A stretch of 64,000 nt of DNA from CBDCUI01 sp965223115. GTDB taxonomy: Bacteria; Pseudomonadota; Gammaproteobacteria; UBA4575. The stretch spans positions 1,612,001 through 1,676,000 of the forward strand of contig OZ244982.1 in the NCBI GenBank assembly GCA_965223115.1. Direction: 5' to 3'. The translations under genes and the position numbers were made by a program. The notes below the pieces were generated by a model. The model was given only the letters and a program-made list of their open reading frames with translations. It was not told the DNA's origin and made no database searches. Position 1 is the first letter of the stretch. Every line of letters begins with the position of its first letter. Positions 1-8,155 of this stretch are shown here, one piece after another.

Positions 1-400
1 ATTAAGAAGAATTGGTGTTGCCAATGTAATGAATCGTAATGTGCAACGCAGCAAACAAATTGTCAACAAAGAACAAGCAAGCGCACTAATAGCAGGTAAT
101 GCAGAATGGATTGTAATTGAAAAAGATGATCCTATTGCTTTGCTACCAACAACAGACTTAACAAATTACATTACAGAAAACGATGATCTAGAATTAAATG
201 AGATAAATTTAATGGAAATACCAGCTAAACGCTTACAAGCTAGCAGTATTGACCTACGCGCTACAGCTGATTCTGCACGTGAACGTTTTATCGAAGAAGA
301 TGTAGAAGCATTATGCATACGCAGCGTTATTGCGCCTGGAGCCATAAGAATTTATGGTGTACTCACTAAAGAAAAATTTAAGAGTTCTTATAATATTTAA
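1..400 (+). CDS. ClC-type chloride channel, C-terminal CBS part (5' end outside window)
   Basis: The frame is open to the left edge; the first ATG at 29 is internal, because codons 2-28 continue the same protein upstream. The visible 130 or so residues look like the cytoplasmic C-terminal CBS region of ClC-family chloride channels/exchangers: a stretch ending IALLPTTDL, then the linker EIPAKRLQ, then a second CBS half ending in IYGVLTKE. CBS pairs in ClC proteins regulate the transmembrane channel, which would lie outside the window. The gene ends 17 bp before hemJ on the same strand, so the two may be co-transcribed. The family call rests on the C-terminal segment only. Confidence 0.65.
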   Translation, partial: LRRIGVANVMNRNVQRSKQIVNKEQASALIAGNAEWIVIEKDDPIALLPTTDLTNYITENDDLELNEINLMEIPAKRLQASSIDLRATADSARERFIEEDVEALCIRSVIAPGAIRIYGVLTKEKFKSSYNI

Positions 401-417
401 ATCAGGATATTCAAATT

Positions 418-837
418 ATGCTCTGGGTAAAAGCATTTCATATCATATTCATGGTAACTTGGTTTGCAGGTTTGTTTTATTTGCCCAGATTATTTGTGTA
501 CCACTCTTTGGCAGAGGACCAAATCAGCATTGATCGTTTTAAGGTCATGGAACGCAAATTGTTTTTTGGAATTATGACACCAGGAGCTGTACTTACGTTA
601 CTATTTGGGGTCTGGTTACTTGCTTATTTACCAGCATATTTACATACCAACTGGATGCTTATTAAGCTTGGTTTAGTATTACTGCTTATTATTTATCATA
701 TCTGGTGTGGAGTACTTGTAAAACACCTTAAATATGATAATAACCAACACTCGCATGTATGGTATAGATGGTTCAATGAAGCACCTGTCTTAGCCTTAAT
801 TGCAATTATAATTTTAGTGGAAGTCAAGCCTTTTTAA
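418..837 (+). CDS. hemJ: Protoporphyrinogen IX oxidase HemJ
   Basis: This 139-residue inner-membrane protein has four hydrophobic segments (about 5-25, 50-72, 80-100, 120-138) and the HemJ signature: an N-terminal helix with His8 and WFAGLFYLPRLFVYH, plus Lys83 in a later helix (WMLIKLGL). HemJ oxidises protoporphyrinogen IX to protoporphyrin IX, the penultimate step of haem synthesis, and replaces HemG/HemY in many gammaproteobacteria. The length fits the family (about 140). Another haem gene, hemL, is in the same window at 12.8 kb but is not linked to it. The ATG is the first in the frame and follows the preceding stop by 17 bp. Confidence 0.88.
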   Translation: MLWVKAFHIIFMVTWFAGLFYLPRLFVYHSLAEDQISIDRFKVMERKLFFGIMTPGAVLTLLFGVWLLAYLPAYLHTNWMLIKLGLVLLLIIYHIWCGVLVKHLKYDNNQHSHVWYRWFNEAPVLALIAIIILVEVKPF

Positions 838-888
838 CCATAAAGCTGATAATTCACTTTATAGATATATATTCATACGGCAACAAAA

Positions 889-2328
889 CTATTTAGTATA
901 GTTGAATTCACCTGAATCAATCCTTTTACATGCTTCTGTAATACCATTGTCACATGCGTAATTGATGAGCTCAAACGCTTTTTTGTCATCACGTATAGTC
1001 CCTATTCCATTGCGCTTCATCCAAGCAAGTTTTCCACATGCTAATGGCTCTCCTTTATTGATACACCCAATAGATAAAAGATGATGCAAATTACGACATG
1101 CATTACGTAGCTTTTTATCACATGCTTGCTCCCAATATGCCGAACTGCGACCAGGATGGGAACTACCAAACGTATGGGTAAAATAAATACTCATAAAAAA
1201 CACAATCCAAATTCCCATATGAACCAGATTAAGTTGTTGCGAGCTTAAACTAAACCGCAACGTACTTGGCCACATGCTAGAAAAATTAATCGCCCTTGCA
1301 AAACGATCTAAATACTGGATTGTTAAATTTAATAACGGTACTGCTAATAGTTTGTCATAAAACGTGGGGGTTCCAACATGGTCGAGTAGCGCAAACAGTA
1401 TTAACACACTTATACCGTACATGGTGCCAAACATAATTCGACCAAAATTAGTACGCGGAGATGTAGAAGGGTCAGTAACAAGTAAATGTAAGCCAAGAAA
1501 AACAGCTACTGGTACATCAGACGTGATAAAAAAGTAAACCCCTGTGGTTTTATAATAGAACAAAGCGACCAAAAATAATGTAACAGCCGCCGATAAAGTT
1601 ACTAAAGTTACTTTAAATAAATACTGAACAACCAAGCTAAGTAAAAAAATACACAGAAACATATGCTCTGGATAGGCAATCGTCTCTGCAATGGCTTGCC
1701 CCCAGCTAATATCAGTATTATTAGTTGCTATCAATAACAGTGAGGCGACTGACAAGCTGAATGCCGAAGGGTTAAAGATGTGTGTACGACGACCTTCTTT
1801 ATTCCAAGTTATAAATTCTTTCGCTAAAGCACCAACAGTGACCATTGCGAATTGCAGATAAAAAACATCATCTTTAAACCACAAAAATAAATTTGTGCTA
1901 AAAATAATTGGGAACATTCCAAAACCAAAACGCCATTCTCTCCCTCTCGCCCAAGACATTAGGACATCTAATGCGTAGAGAAATACAATTTGAGCAAATA
2001 TGAGCGGCATTTGAAAAAAGACTTGGCTTACAAATGCACCCCAATAGCCATATACTCCGAAATGAACCACTGCTTGCACATAGTGTGATGGTCGTGGAAC
2101 AAACCGAATGCTGGGGCTTACTTTATTTTTTAAAATGCCAAATAAAACTAACAAATAGAATAAAACTAATGCAGCAGTTATTCCCCAAAATGTATAAATA
2201 AGATTTTCATTCAGTTGTACACGAGGTAAAAAAGAGAAACTAAAAAATAACAAAATAAATCCTAAAGGGATAAATTGAGTAACTTTATCGATATTTCTCT
2301 CAGATAGATTGCCCGTTAATGTAGCCAT
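889..2328 (-). CDS. NqrB/RnfD-like membrane protein with C-terminal Sel1-type repeats
   Basis: 479 residues. About ten hydrophobic segments fill residues 15-400, followed by a soluble Cys-rich tail (about 395-479). Two segments recall the NqrB/RnfD family: RRTHIFNPSAF near residue 182 and LLVTDPSTSPRTNFGR near 285, matching the conserved NPA(F/M) and TDP...T loops of that family. I do not see the GAT-type flavinylation motif found in true NqrB/RnfD. The tail has paired cysteines and helical repeats like Sel1/Hcp proteins (ACDKKLRNAC, LACGKLAWMKRNGIG, ACDNGITEAC). Known relatives move electrons or ions across the inner membrane; here the role is inferred. No clear ribosome-binding site precedes the ATG. 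It lies about 2 kb from the Fur-linked flavoprotein block. Confidence 0.6.
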   Translation of the reverse strand: MATLTGNLSERNIDKVTQFIPLGFILLFFSFSFLPRVQLNENLIYTFWGITAALVLFYLLVLFGILKNKVSPSIRFVPRPSHYVQAVVHFGVYGYWGAFVSQVFFQMPLIFAQIVFLYALDVLMSWARGREWRFGFGMFPIIFSTNLFLWFKDDVFYLQFAMVTVGALAKEFITWNKEGRRTHIFNPSAFSLSVASLLLIATNNTDISWGQAIAETIAYPEHMFLCIFLLSLVVQYLFKVTLVTLSAAVTLFLVALFYYKTTGVYFFITSDVPVAVFLGLHLLVTDPSTSPRTNFGRIMFGTMYGISVLILFALLDHVGTPTFYDKLLAVPLLNLTIQYLDRFARAINFSSMWPSTLRFSLSSQQLNLVHMGIWIVFFMSIYFTHTFGSSHPGRSSAYWEQACDKKLRNACRNLHHLLSIGCINKGEPLACGKLAWMKRNGIGTIRDDKKAFELINYACDNGITEACKRIDSGEFNYTK

Positions 2329-2713
2329 AATTTTTGCAACTTACAGTAGTTTATTGATATAGATTATTTGCTTGCTTCCACAGCTAAGTTTTTTGAATTG
2401 AGCTTGAATAAATTAGACTTATAAATATACCAAGATTATTTCAGTACCGCTAATACCTTGAACATATGTCAAAGCCAAGTTTATAGGGCAAGTTTTTAGA
2501 ATTTGGCAGCTAAATTAAACGTTTAATACTGCTATAAAAATAACAAACCTCAATGGTTGTGAGCCAGGGTATTTGCCTACGGATAGTTCGTAATATACAT
2601 AACCATTACGGCTATGATGAAAGGTACTTAATTTTATAAAAGTTTATATTTAAACAAAAACAATTTGAACAGTTAGCACTAAATATAAAAGCTTTAATTA
2701 AACTTTATAGCTA
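2329..2713. other. Intergenic region, no gene seen
   Basis: 385 bp of very AT-rich DNA upstream of the NqrB/RnfD-like gene. I see no credible coding frame, Fur-like box or terminator. It should contain the promoter of the minus-strand gene to its left. Confidence 0.5.
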
Positions 2714-3076
2714 TTAAATCATGCGCTTAGTTAACAGAGTGATCACTTTTGCTTTATGCCTATAATGTGCATTTTTGTTGTTTTTTAATATTTTTCTCAA
2801 GATAGGAAAGTATAATATATTATTCACCACTACTTTTTTATTTGTGACGACAGGTGTCGCAACAGAAATACTTTTTAGTAATAATTCTTTTACAAGCTCC
2901 TGAAGATTGGGGTTTGATTCACAATAGTCACTTATATCAATTTCACCCGAACTTATCCAATCACTCAGTAGTTCACCCTTAACACTGAATACTGTTCGAT
3001 CAGTATAATTTTCGCGTAATTCTATAATTGGTTTTTCTCGTTCTAACCATGCATTAACACAAAATTTTGGAGTCAT
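2714..3076 (-). CDS. Hypothetical protein, 120 aa
   Basis: I do not recognise this protein. It is 120 residues, has no signal peptide or membrane span, is acidic in its middle (around ELLSDWISSGEIDISDYCESN) and basic at its C-terminus (HYRHKAKVITLLTKRMI). An AAGGTG sequence about 10 bp upstream could serve as ribosome-binding site. It stands alone between AT-rich spacers next to remnants of broken genes, so it may itself be a recent arrival or a decaying gene. Codon usage is AT-rich like the flanks. Reality of the gene is moderately likely; function unknown. Confidence 0.4.
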   Translation of the reverse strand: MTPKFCVNAWLEREKPIIELRENYTDRTVFSVKGELLSDWISSGEIDISDYCESNPNLQELVKELLLKSISVATPVVTNKKVVVNNILYFPILRKILKNNKNAHYRHKAKVITLLTKRMI

Positions 3077-3108
3077 ATAAGATATACACCTTCATAATAA
3101 GTTTAAGA

Positions 3109-3255
3109 TTAAAATTCGGAAGCAATTTTCATAGCGTGCCTAACCACATCTTCTTCATTATTTACATCAGGGAATAACGTACCTTCAATATTCAGACTTA
3201 TAACATCAGTTATTCCAATAAAATTAAGCCAAAGTTTGAAATTCGGTTTTTTATT
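3109..3255 (-). pseudogene. Remnant of an AzoR-like FMN-dependent azoreductase (C-terminus only)
   Basis: On the minus strand a frame without a start codon reads about 46 residues, including KLWLNFIGITDVISLNIEG, and ends at a TAA at 3109. The block FIGITDV followed a few residues later by an EG pair is the C-terminal signature of FMN-dependent NADH-azoreductases (E. coli AzoR has FLGFIGITDVKF). The N-terminal three quarters of such a gene are missing, so this is read as a leftover of a deleted gene. It could also derive from another flavodoxin-fold quinone reductase. Confidence 0.5.
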
Positions 3256-3257
3256 AA

Positions 3258-3428
3258 AATCAAATTCTCTTTATCATTTCAAACATATTTGCAGAAGAAG
3301 AGGAAGAAGCTGGTCCAGCTGAGATTGTAAATAGAGAAAGACTATTCTTAGAAACACGATTTGCAGAGCAATTTAAACAGTTTTTAGATAAGGCTCTAAG
3401 TAAAATATATGGAAAATTTTCAGAATGA
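3258..3428 (+). pseudogene. Gene remnant, 3' end of an unidentified CDS
   Basis: A plus-strand frame of 56 codons runs from a stop at 3255 to TGA at 3426 with no ATG, GTG or TTG start near its beginning. It has the look of a coding C-terminus: a Glu run (AEEEEEAGPAEIVNR) followed by an amphipathic helix (RFAEQFKQFLDKALSKIYGK). I cannot name the family. It abuts the azoreductase remnant and ends exactly where the next gene's 3' end lies, suggesting a deletion scar joining two broken genes. Confidence 0.35.
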
Positions 3429-4148
3429 CTAGAATTTATTTTCTATTTTTTTGAGCATATATAATGCGAAAAGCCAAAATATAGTTGTTATTAGGAGTAA
3501 TTGACCAGCGATGGGCCCAAACAGCACTGGTGCTTTCATCATAGTGCTCATTAATGAGTCTTCATAATAAAAAAACCATTGATGATTGTTAGGAAATATT
3601 AATTCATGCCCTTTGTAAAAAACTTTTGTGGGACCAATTAAAAATATTAGAATTATTAGTAACGTTATTAAACCAAAACCACTTAACAAGTAATTTTTTA
3701 ATGAAGTAAATGCAACGTTTGTTTTGTGCATTAACATAAAAGCGATTAAAGCGGCCAACACCCCTAACAGCAACAAATATTCAAATTTACTCACTAAATT
3801 AGCAACGTCTTTCAGGTGAATGATTTCAGATTTTGTTAAAAGAGTATGCTCACTTTTATTTTTTTCAATTTCATAATATAACTCACCAAGCCCTTTACCT
3901 TCGTTTTGAATAGCTGTAACTATTCCTGCAAATAAAGCCACATGTTGTTGTTTTGTTGTTAATTCAAAATCTTGTTTATATTTATTTTTAGGCCCATACG
4001 TTTTTATCGTCTGATCAATATTTATTACCTCGTACCATAATGGATATAAAAAATTACTTGCAGCCGATAATTGCCAAGCAAAATAAAAACTGCATATAAA
4101 AACACCGATAGATAAGAACAGATTAAACAGGAAAGATTTAACTAACAT
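3429..4148 (-). CDS. DUF1461-like integral membrane protein
   Basis: 239 residues with four hydrophobic segments at about 8-28, 122-140, 155-172 and 205-230. Two soluble loops carry features I associate with the DUF1461 family: KSEIIHLKDVANLV around residue 107, and a loop with KGHELIFPNNHQWFFYYEDS around residue 178. No function is established for this family. It is a single gene facing away from the Fur-linked porin; the 222-bp spacer between the two starts carries the porin's regulatory site. There is no obvious ribosome-binding site. The family assignment is from motif memory and could be wrong. Confidence 0.55.
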   Translation of the reverse strand: MLVKSFLFNLFLSIGVFICSFYFAWQLSAASNFLYPLWYEVINIDQTIKTYGPKNKYKQDFELTTKQQHVALFAGIVTAIQNEGKGLGELYYEIEKNKSEHTLLTKSEIIHLKDVANLVSKFEYLLLLGVLAALIAFMLMHKTNVAFTSLKNYLLSGFGLITLLIILIFLIGPTKVFYKGHELIFPNNHQWFFYYEDSLMSTMMKAPVLFGPIAGQLLLITTIFWLFALYMLKKIENKF

Positions 4149-4259
4149 ATGATTAATTATCCAGATAATTCTTCACTTACCTACTAATATCTTAGCTTTA
4201 TAAATTAGACACCTTCTCACTCGTAAGACAAAAGCCACTATCTATCCTTATATAGATAT

Positions 4260-4278
4260 ATTAATGCGAATCATTCTC
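4260..4278. promoter_or_regulatory. Fur-box-like site upstream of the porin
   Basis: Bases 4260-4278 match the 19-bp Fur consensus (GATAATGATAATCATTATC) at 14 of 19 positions by hand count, including an intact AATCATT core. It sits about 93 bp before the porin ATG, inside the divergent spacer, where it could also cover the start of the minus-strand DUF1461-like gene. This suggests iron repression of the porin transcript. Binding is not demonstrated. Confidence 0.6.
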
Positions 4279-4370
4279 ATTAGTATTAGTATAATTATTA
4301 GATTTTCAAATATTTATACATCATATTTTGATTATTTATCGATAACTTACTGTTTTATAAGGGAGCAATA

Positions 4371-5633
4371 ATGAGAATGAGAACGATAATGTCTAAATTT
4401 CTGCTGTTTATGGGGATATTGCTAGTCAGTCTCCCCTTGTATGCAGAAGAAATTACAGTAGATAGAGAGGAGTACGAAAAGCTTAAAAAAGCTGTTGAGT
4501 ATTTGATGACTCAACAAAAAGAAGCTTTAGAAAAAGCCACTCGTGCAGAAGAGAAAGCCGATGAAGCGACTGAAATTGCTACCGCTACCGCTGAAGTTGT
4601 TGAAGACAGCCCACTGGATGCCTTTGAAGGTATTTCATTGGGTGGTTATGGTGAAGTTCATTACAATAATCTTAGTGCAGATGATAGTGATCGTGACTTA
4701 GAAGAAGTAGATTTACATCGATTTGTTATTTTCCTAGGTAAAGAATTCACTGACGATTTACGTTTTGTTTCAGAATTCGAAATTGAACACGGTGGTGTTG
4801 AAGCCGATGGCTCTCCCCTTGATGGTGAAGTGGAAATTGAACAAGCGTTCATCGAATATGATGTAACTGACAATTCACAAGTTCGTGGTGGTGTTTTCTT
4901 AGTACCTACAGGCATCTTAAACGAAACTCACGAACCTCCTACCTTTTATGGTGTCGAGCGTAATGATGTTGAAAACATCATTATCCCTGCTACTTGGTGG
5001 GAAGCGGGTGTAGGTGCAAACACAAATTTTGGAAATGGCTTCAGTGGGGACATAGCATTGCATTCAGGTTTAAACTTTTCTGGCACCAGTGGTCGTATTA
5101 GAAGTGCACGAGGCAAACTATCTAATCAACGTTTAAGCGATCCGGCTATAACTGGAAGAATTAAATATACGGGAATACAAGGCCTTGAATTATCTGGTTC
5201 GATTCAACACCAATTTGATCCAACTCAAGATGATGACACAGATGCAGAGGATGACTTTATTGACGATGGCACACTCCTTCAAGCACATGCCATTTATAAT
5301 CGTGGCCCATTTGGATTACGTGCTTTGTACGCACAATGGGACTTCAGCGGTGATATTGAAGATGCAGCAGGTGATATAGATAAACAATTTGGATGGTATA
5401 TCGAACCTAGCTATAAACCTCTAGATTGGCTAGGATTATATGCCCGATTTGAAGAAGTTGAAGGCGCACGAGTACAAGATCAATTTAGTCAGTGGGAAGC
5501 AGGTTTTAACTGGTGGCCACATCCCGATGTGGTTGTTAAAGCAGATTATCGTGACCGTTCACATGATCCTGCAGCGGAAGCTCAAGGCCGTGACTTCGAT
5601 GGCTTTGATCTAGGCATTGGATATATGTTCTAA
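4371..5633 (+). CDS. Fur-linked outer-membrane beta-barrel porin (O/P type)
   Basis: 420 residues. A signal peptide (1-25, ending LPLYA) is followed by a charged coiled coil (about 28-70, Lys/Glu/Ala-rich with 3-4 spacing). A barrel-like region (about 78-420) has alternating aromatic strands and the C-terminal Phe expected for outer-membrane insertion (GIGYMF). The layout of coiled coil plus 16-18-strand barrel matches phosphate-selective porin O/P and related porins; the coiled coil may trimerise it or reach toward peptidoglycan. GGGAG precedes the ATG. A Fur-like site lies upstream and a strong terminator follows, so it is probably its own transcript. By context the substrate may be an iron complex, but that is inference. 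Codon usage matches the neighbours. Confidence 0.8.
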   Translation: MRMRTIMSKFLLFMGILLVSLPLYAEEITVDREEYEKLKKAVEYLMTQQKEALEKATRAEEKADEATEIATATAEVVEDSPLDAFEGISLGGYGEVHYNNLSADDSDRDLEEVDLHRFVIFLGKEFTDDLRFVSEFEIEHGGVEADGSPLDGEVEIEQAFIEYDVTDNSQVRGGVFLVPTGILNETHEPPTFYGVERNDVENIIIPATWWEAGVGANTNFGNGFSGDIALHSGLNFSGTSGRIRSARGKLSNQRLSDPAITGRIKYTGIQGLELSGSIQHQFDPTQDDDTDAEDDFIDDGTLLQAHAIYNRGPFGLRALYAQWDFSGDIEDAAGDIDKQFGWYIEPSYKPLDWLGLYARFEEVEGARVQDQFSQWEAGFNWWPHPDVVVKADYRDRSHDPAAEAQGRDFDGFDLGIGYMF

Positions 5634-5661
5634 GGGAACTTACACTTGGCCAAATAAAAGT

Positions 5662-5694
5662 CCGTATTAGCTTATGTCTGATACGGGCTTTTTT
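5662..5694 (+). terminator. Rho-independent terminator after the porin
   Basis: A nine-pair stem (CCGTATTAG against CTGATACGG, one G-U pair) with a 7-base loop is followed by GC and a run of six T. It lies 28 bp beyond the porin stop and separates the porin transcript from the FMN-binding gene. Confidence 0.85.
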
Positions 5695-5740
5695 ATGTTC
5701 CTATGATTAATTTGAATTATATAAAAGAATAACTATCATC

Positions 5741-6262
5741 ATGACTATGAAATGGACTTTAACTATTTTCTTTTTATTAATCCCATTAATGGGGATAGCG
5801 GGTGAAAACATATATCAAACTCCAGAAGATTTTTTAACTACAGCATTTGGAGATACACCAGATCCAAAACGCATTACTTTATCTGGTGATCTCAGTAAAG
5901 AGATTAAAAAAATTCTTGGGCATCGATATAAAAAAATTCGTGTCCCCTATTGGCAAGATGGGTGTAGAAGTGCTTGGATTCTGGAAGAAATCGGGAAAGA
6001 ACGGTATATCACTACCGGCTTTGTGGTGAATTCACAGGGTTTAGAAAAAGTAAAGGTATTAATTTTTAGAGAAAGTCGAGGCTGGGAAGTTAAACATGAC
6101 TTTTTTGGCGAACAATTTGTCAATGCTAACTTAACTAAGAAAAACAAGCTCGATAAAAGAATAGATAATATCTCCGGAGCTACACTTTCTGTAAATGCTG
6201 TGACAAATATTTCAAGAATGGCATTATTGCTACACGATCATGTTGTGCAGGGTACTTGCTAG
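5741..6262 (+). CDS. Periplasmic FMN-binding protein with SGAT flavinylation motif
   Basis: 173 residues. A signal peptide spans about 1-20 (FFLLIPLMGIA). The C-terminal third carries NISGATLSVNAVT, with Thr148 in the SGAT position where ApbE attaches FMN covalently in NqrC/RnfG-type FMN-binding domains. A single such domain with no membrane anchor other than the signal implies a soluble periplasmic electron carrier. It follows the porin terminator and precedes the PepSY gene by 110 bp, between Fur-linked genes. Related loci pairing FMN-binding and PepSY proteins have been proposed to move electrons to extracytoplasmic acceptors. No apbE is in this window. Alternative: a carrier for another periplasmic reductase. 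Domain call firm, role inferred. Confidence 0.8.
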   Translation: MTMKWTLTIFFLLIPLMGIAGENIYQTPEDFLTTAFGDTPDPKRITLSGDLSKEIKKILGHRYKKIRVPYWQDGCRSAWILEEIGKERYITTGFVVNSQGLEKVKVLIFRESRGWEVKHDFFGEQFVNANLTKKNKLDKRIDNISGATLSVNAVTNISRMALLLHDHVVQGTC

Positions 6263-6372
6263 TTTTAACTAAAGCATATAACTTAAACTATATGCAATGG
6301 GTATTTATTACTCATGTTCCTAGCATGGTATTTAATTAAATCATTTTGATTTCACGCTAAGCTTATTTATCT

Positions 6373-7089
6373 ATGGCCGCCAAACTTCATAAGTGGCATC
6401 GCAGAATTGGTTTACTTACCACGCTATTTATTGTTTTCCTTGTGCTAACAGGTATCGCACTGCAGCATAGCGACCAATTAAATCTACCAACTAAGTTTTT
6501 ATCAAACTCTTTGTTACTTAATTACTATGGTATTAAGCCTAATCCTATAACAACCTATCAACTTGGCAATCGCACTATTTCATTTGCTGGCAAAAGGATT
6601 TATCTATCAGGAAAGTTAACTACTGCCTATAGTGAGGTTGTTCATGGAGCCGTGCTGATTAGAGATGAAATTATAATTGCTACCAATCATTCACTTATTG
6701 TCATTGACTTACATGGAAACATCATTGACGAAATCACAACACAAGACGGTTTAGTCGAATCACCACTTGGTATTGCATTAAGCCAATCTGGGACTGTGGT
6801 TATTCGTGGGGTCAATAAGTATTGGGAAGGAAGTGATAGCTATACCCAATGGCACGTTTATCAAGGGGCCCATCCGAAATGGGTTGCAGCTACTATTACC
6901 TTACCTGCATTAAAACAAGTAATTGAATCCCAAGACATGAGTCAACAAATCAGCCTGGAAAGATTTATTTTAGACGCACATAGCGGGAGGTTTTTTGGTA
7001 AATACGGCGTCTATATTATCGATATAGCGGCAATTCTAATGCTTGGATTAGCCATCACTGGAATATGGTTGTGGTCAGTACGCCGATAA
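6373..7089 (+). CDS. PepSY-associated transmembrane protein, putative periplasmic electron-transfer partner
   Basis: 238 residues with one membrane helix near the N-terminus (about 11-30, after LHKWHRRIG) and one at the C-terminus (about 214-235). They flank a beta-rich periplasmic domain of about 180 residues. The N-terminal KLHKWHRRIGL and the segment around His203 (DAHSGRFFGKYG) before the last helix are typical of PepSY-TM proteins; larger members (FoxB/FpvG type) reduce ferric siderophores using haem held by membrane histidines. This short two-helix form has His6, His9 and His203 as possible ligands. It lies downstream of the FMN-binding gene and upstream of bfd, supporting a shared role in iron reduction, which is inference. 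Confidence 0.75.
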   Translation: MAAKLHKWHRRIGLLTTLFIVFLVLTGIALQHSDQLNLPTKFLSNSLLLNYYGIKPNPITTYQLGNRTISFAGKRIYLSGKLTTAYSEVVHGAVLIRDEIIIATNHSLIVIDLHGNIIDEITTQDGLVESPLGIALSQSGTVVIRGVNKYWEGSDSYTQWHVYQGAHPKWVAATITLPALKQVIESQDMSQQISLERFILDAHSGRFFGKYGVYIIDIAAILMLGLAITGIWLWSVRR

Positions 7090-7126
7090 CTATATAAATC
7101 CACTTGGGCACTACATATTTCTATTT

Positions 7127-7145
7127 GTTGTTGACAATCATTCGT
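7127..7145. promoter_or_regulatory. Weak Fur-box-like site upstream of bfd
   Basis: 12 of 19 positions match the Fur consensus by hand count, with the same AATCATT core as the porin site. The surrounding bases (AATCATTC.TATTAG) also resemble the porin site. It lies 39 bp before the bfd ATG. bfd is Fur-repressed in several bacteria, so the placement fits. Confidence 0.45.
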
Positions 7146-7183
7146 ATTAGCGTTTACAATTGCAATCTAGTTAGTGGAAAACC

Positions 7184-7393
7184 ATGTATATTTGTATTTG
7201 TAACCAAATCACTGAATCACAACTGCGTGTAGATATAGAACGCGGCAATGACACTGTACGCCAATTACGCGAATCACTCGGTGTAACTCAGCAATGTGGT
7301 AAATGTGGCAAATGTGTTAAGAACTGTATTAAAGAACATAATAGTAGTGCGACTGAAACAGATTTGTTAATTCCTGCAACATGTAGTGCATAA
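7184..7393 (+). CDS. bfd: Bacterioferritin-associated ferredoxin
   Basis: 69 residues, slightly longer than the usual 55-65. The [2Fe-2S] ligands Cys4, Cys6, Cys38 and Cys41 are all present (MYICICN and QCGKC). Cys44 and Cys48 are extra cysteines of the kind seen in other BFD-like domains. Bfd donates electrons to the haem of bacterioferritin so that stored ferric iron can be reduced and released to the cytosol. The gene is followed 285 bp downstream by bfr, its partner, with additional Fur-like sites between. A Fur-like box lies just upstream, consistent with induction in iron starvation. The C-terminal 20 residues are unlike E. coli Bfd. Confidence 0.9.
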   Translation: MYICICNQITESQLRVDIERGNDTVRQLRESLGVTQQCGKCGKCVKNCIKEHNSSATETDLLIPATCSA

Positions 7394-7545
7394 ACCATCC
7401 CCATCTAACACCTTATAAAATTCTGAGTTGCCATATTCATAGGCTGCATAAATATACATTACTATAACTTCCTTACTGGACATTAATTGTTAAGATACTA
7501 TTACTGTTCACTACACATAAGCATATTTGTAATATATTTTATTTT

Positions 7546-7587
7546 AATAATGATAATTACTTTTATTCCACATTATTAATCATTCGC
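7546..7587. promoter_or_regulatory. Two Fur-box-like sites in the bfd-bfr spacer
   Basis: Positions 7546-7564 match the Fur consensus at 14 of 19 bases (intact AATGATAAT half) and 7569-7587 at 12 of 19 (intact AATCATT). They lie 90-130 bp before bfr, close enough to overlap one promoter. Direct Fur control of bfr is less usual than indirect control, so whether this is repression or activation is open. Confidence 0.45.
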
Positions 7588-7678
7588 ATTCAAATCATAT
7601 CCAAGTAAAACTTTTGACAACGCAGTTGTATCTACATACGCTTAATGTAAACAACTTACATCTATCTGGAGAATAACG

Positions 7679-8155
7679 ATGCAAGGCGATAAAAAAGTTA
7701 TCGAATTTCTAAACAAAGCTCTAAAAAATGAACTTACTGCAATTAACCAATATTTTTTACATGCACGCATGTATAAAAATTGGGGACTTGAAAAACTAAA
7801 TGACTACGAATATCACGAGTCAATTGATGAAATGAAACATGCCGACTGGCTTGTTGAGAGAATTTTGTTTTTAGAAGGTTTGCCTAATCTACAAGATATA
7901 GGCAAAATTTTTATTGGAGAAACCCCCAAAGAAATGCTGGAATGCGATCTAAAAATGGAATTATCAGCTATACCGGATCTTAAGGAAGGCATCGCCTACT
8001 GCGAAGAAGTATCAGACTACATCACTAGAGAACTATTTGAAAAAATACTTGACTCTGAAGAAGAACATATCGACTGGTTGGAAACACAATTTGAAAGGAT
8101 TGATCGAGTAGGGATTGAAAATTACCTACAGTCTATGATGAAAGTCGAATCTTAA
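7679..8155 (+). CDS. bfr: Bacterioferritin
   Basis: 158 residues, the normal length. The di-iron ferroxidase ligands are all in their standard positions: Glu18, Glu51, His54, Glu94, Glu127 and His130, with Tyr25 nearby. Met52, the haem axial ligand that distinguishes bacterioferritin from ferritin, is present. Twenty-four subunits form a hollow shell that oxidises and stores iron; release needs Bfd, encoded just upstream. GGAGAA 5 bp before the ATG is a good ribosome-binding site. The 3' end overlaps the convergent rppH gene by 4 bp. Confidence 0.95.
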   Translation: MQGDKKVIEFLNKALKNELTAINQYFLHARMYKNWGLEKLNDYEYHESIDEMKHADWLVERILFLEGLPNLQDIGKIFIGETPKEMLECDLKMELSAIPDLKEGIAYCEEVSDYITRELFEKILDSEEEHIDWLETQFERIDRVGIENYLQSMMKVES

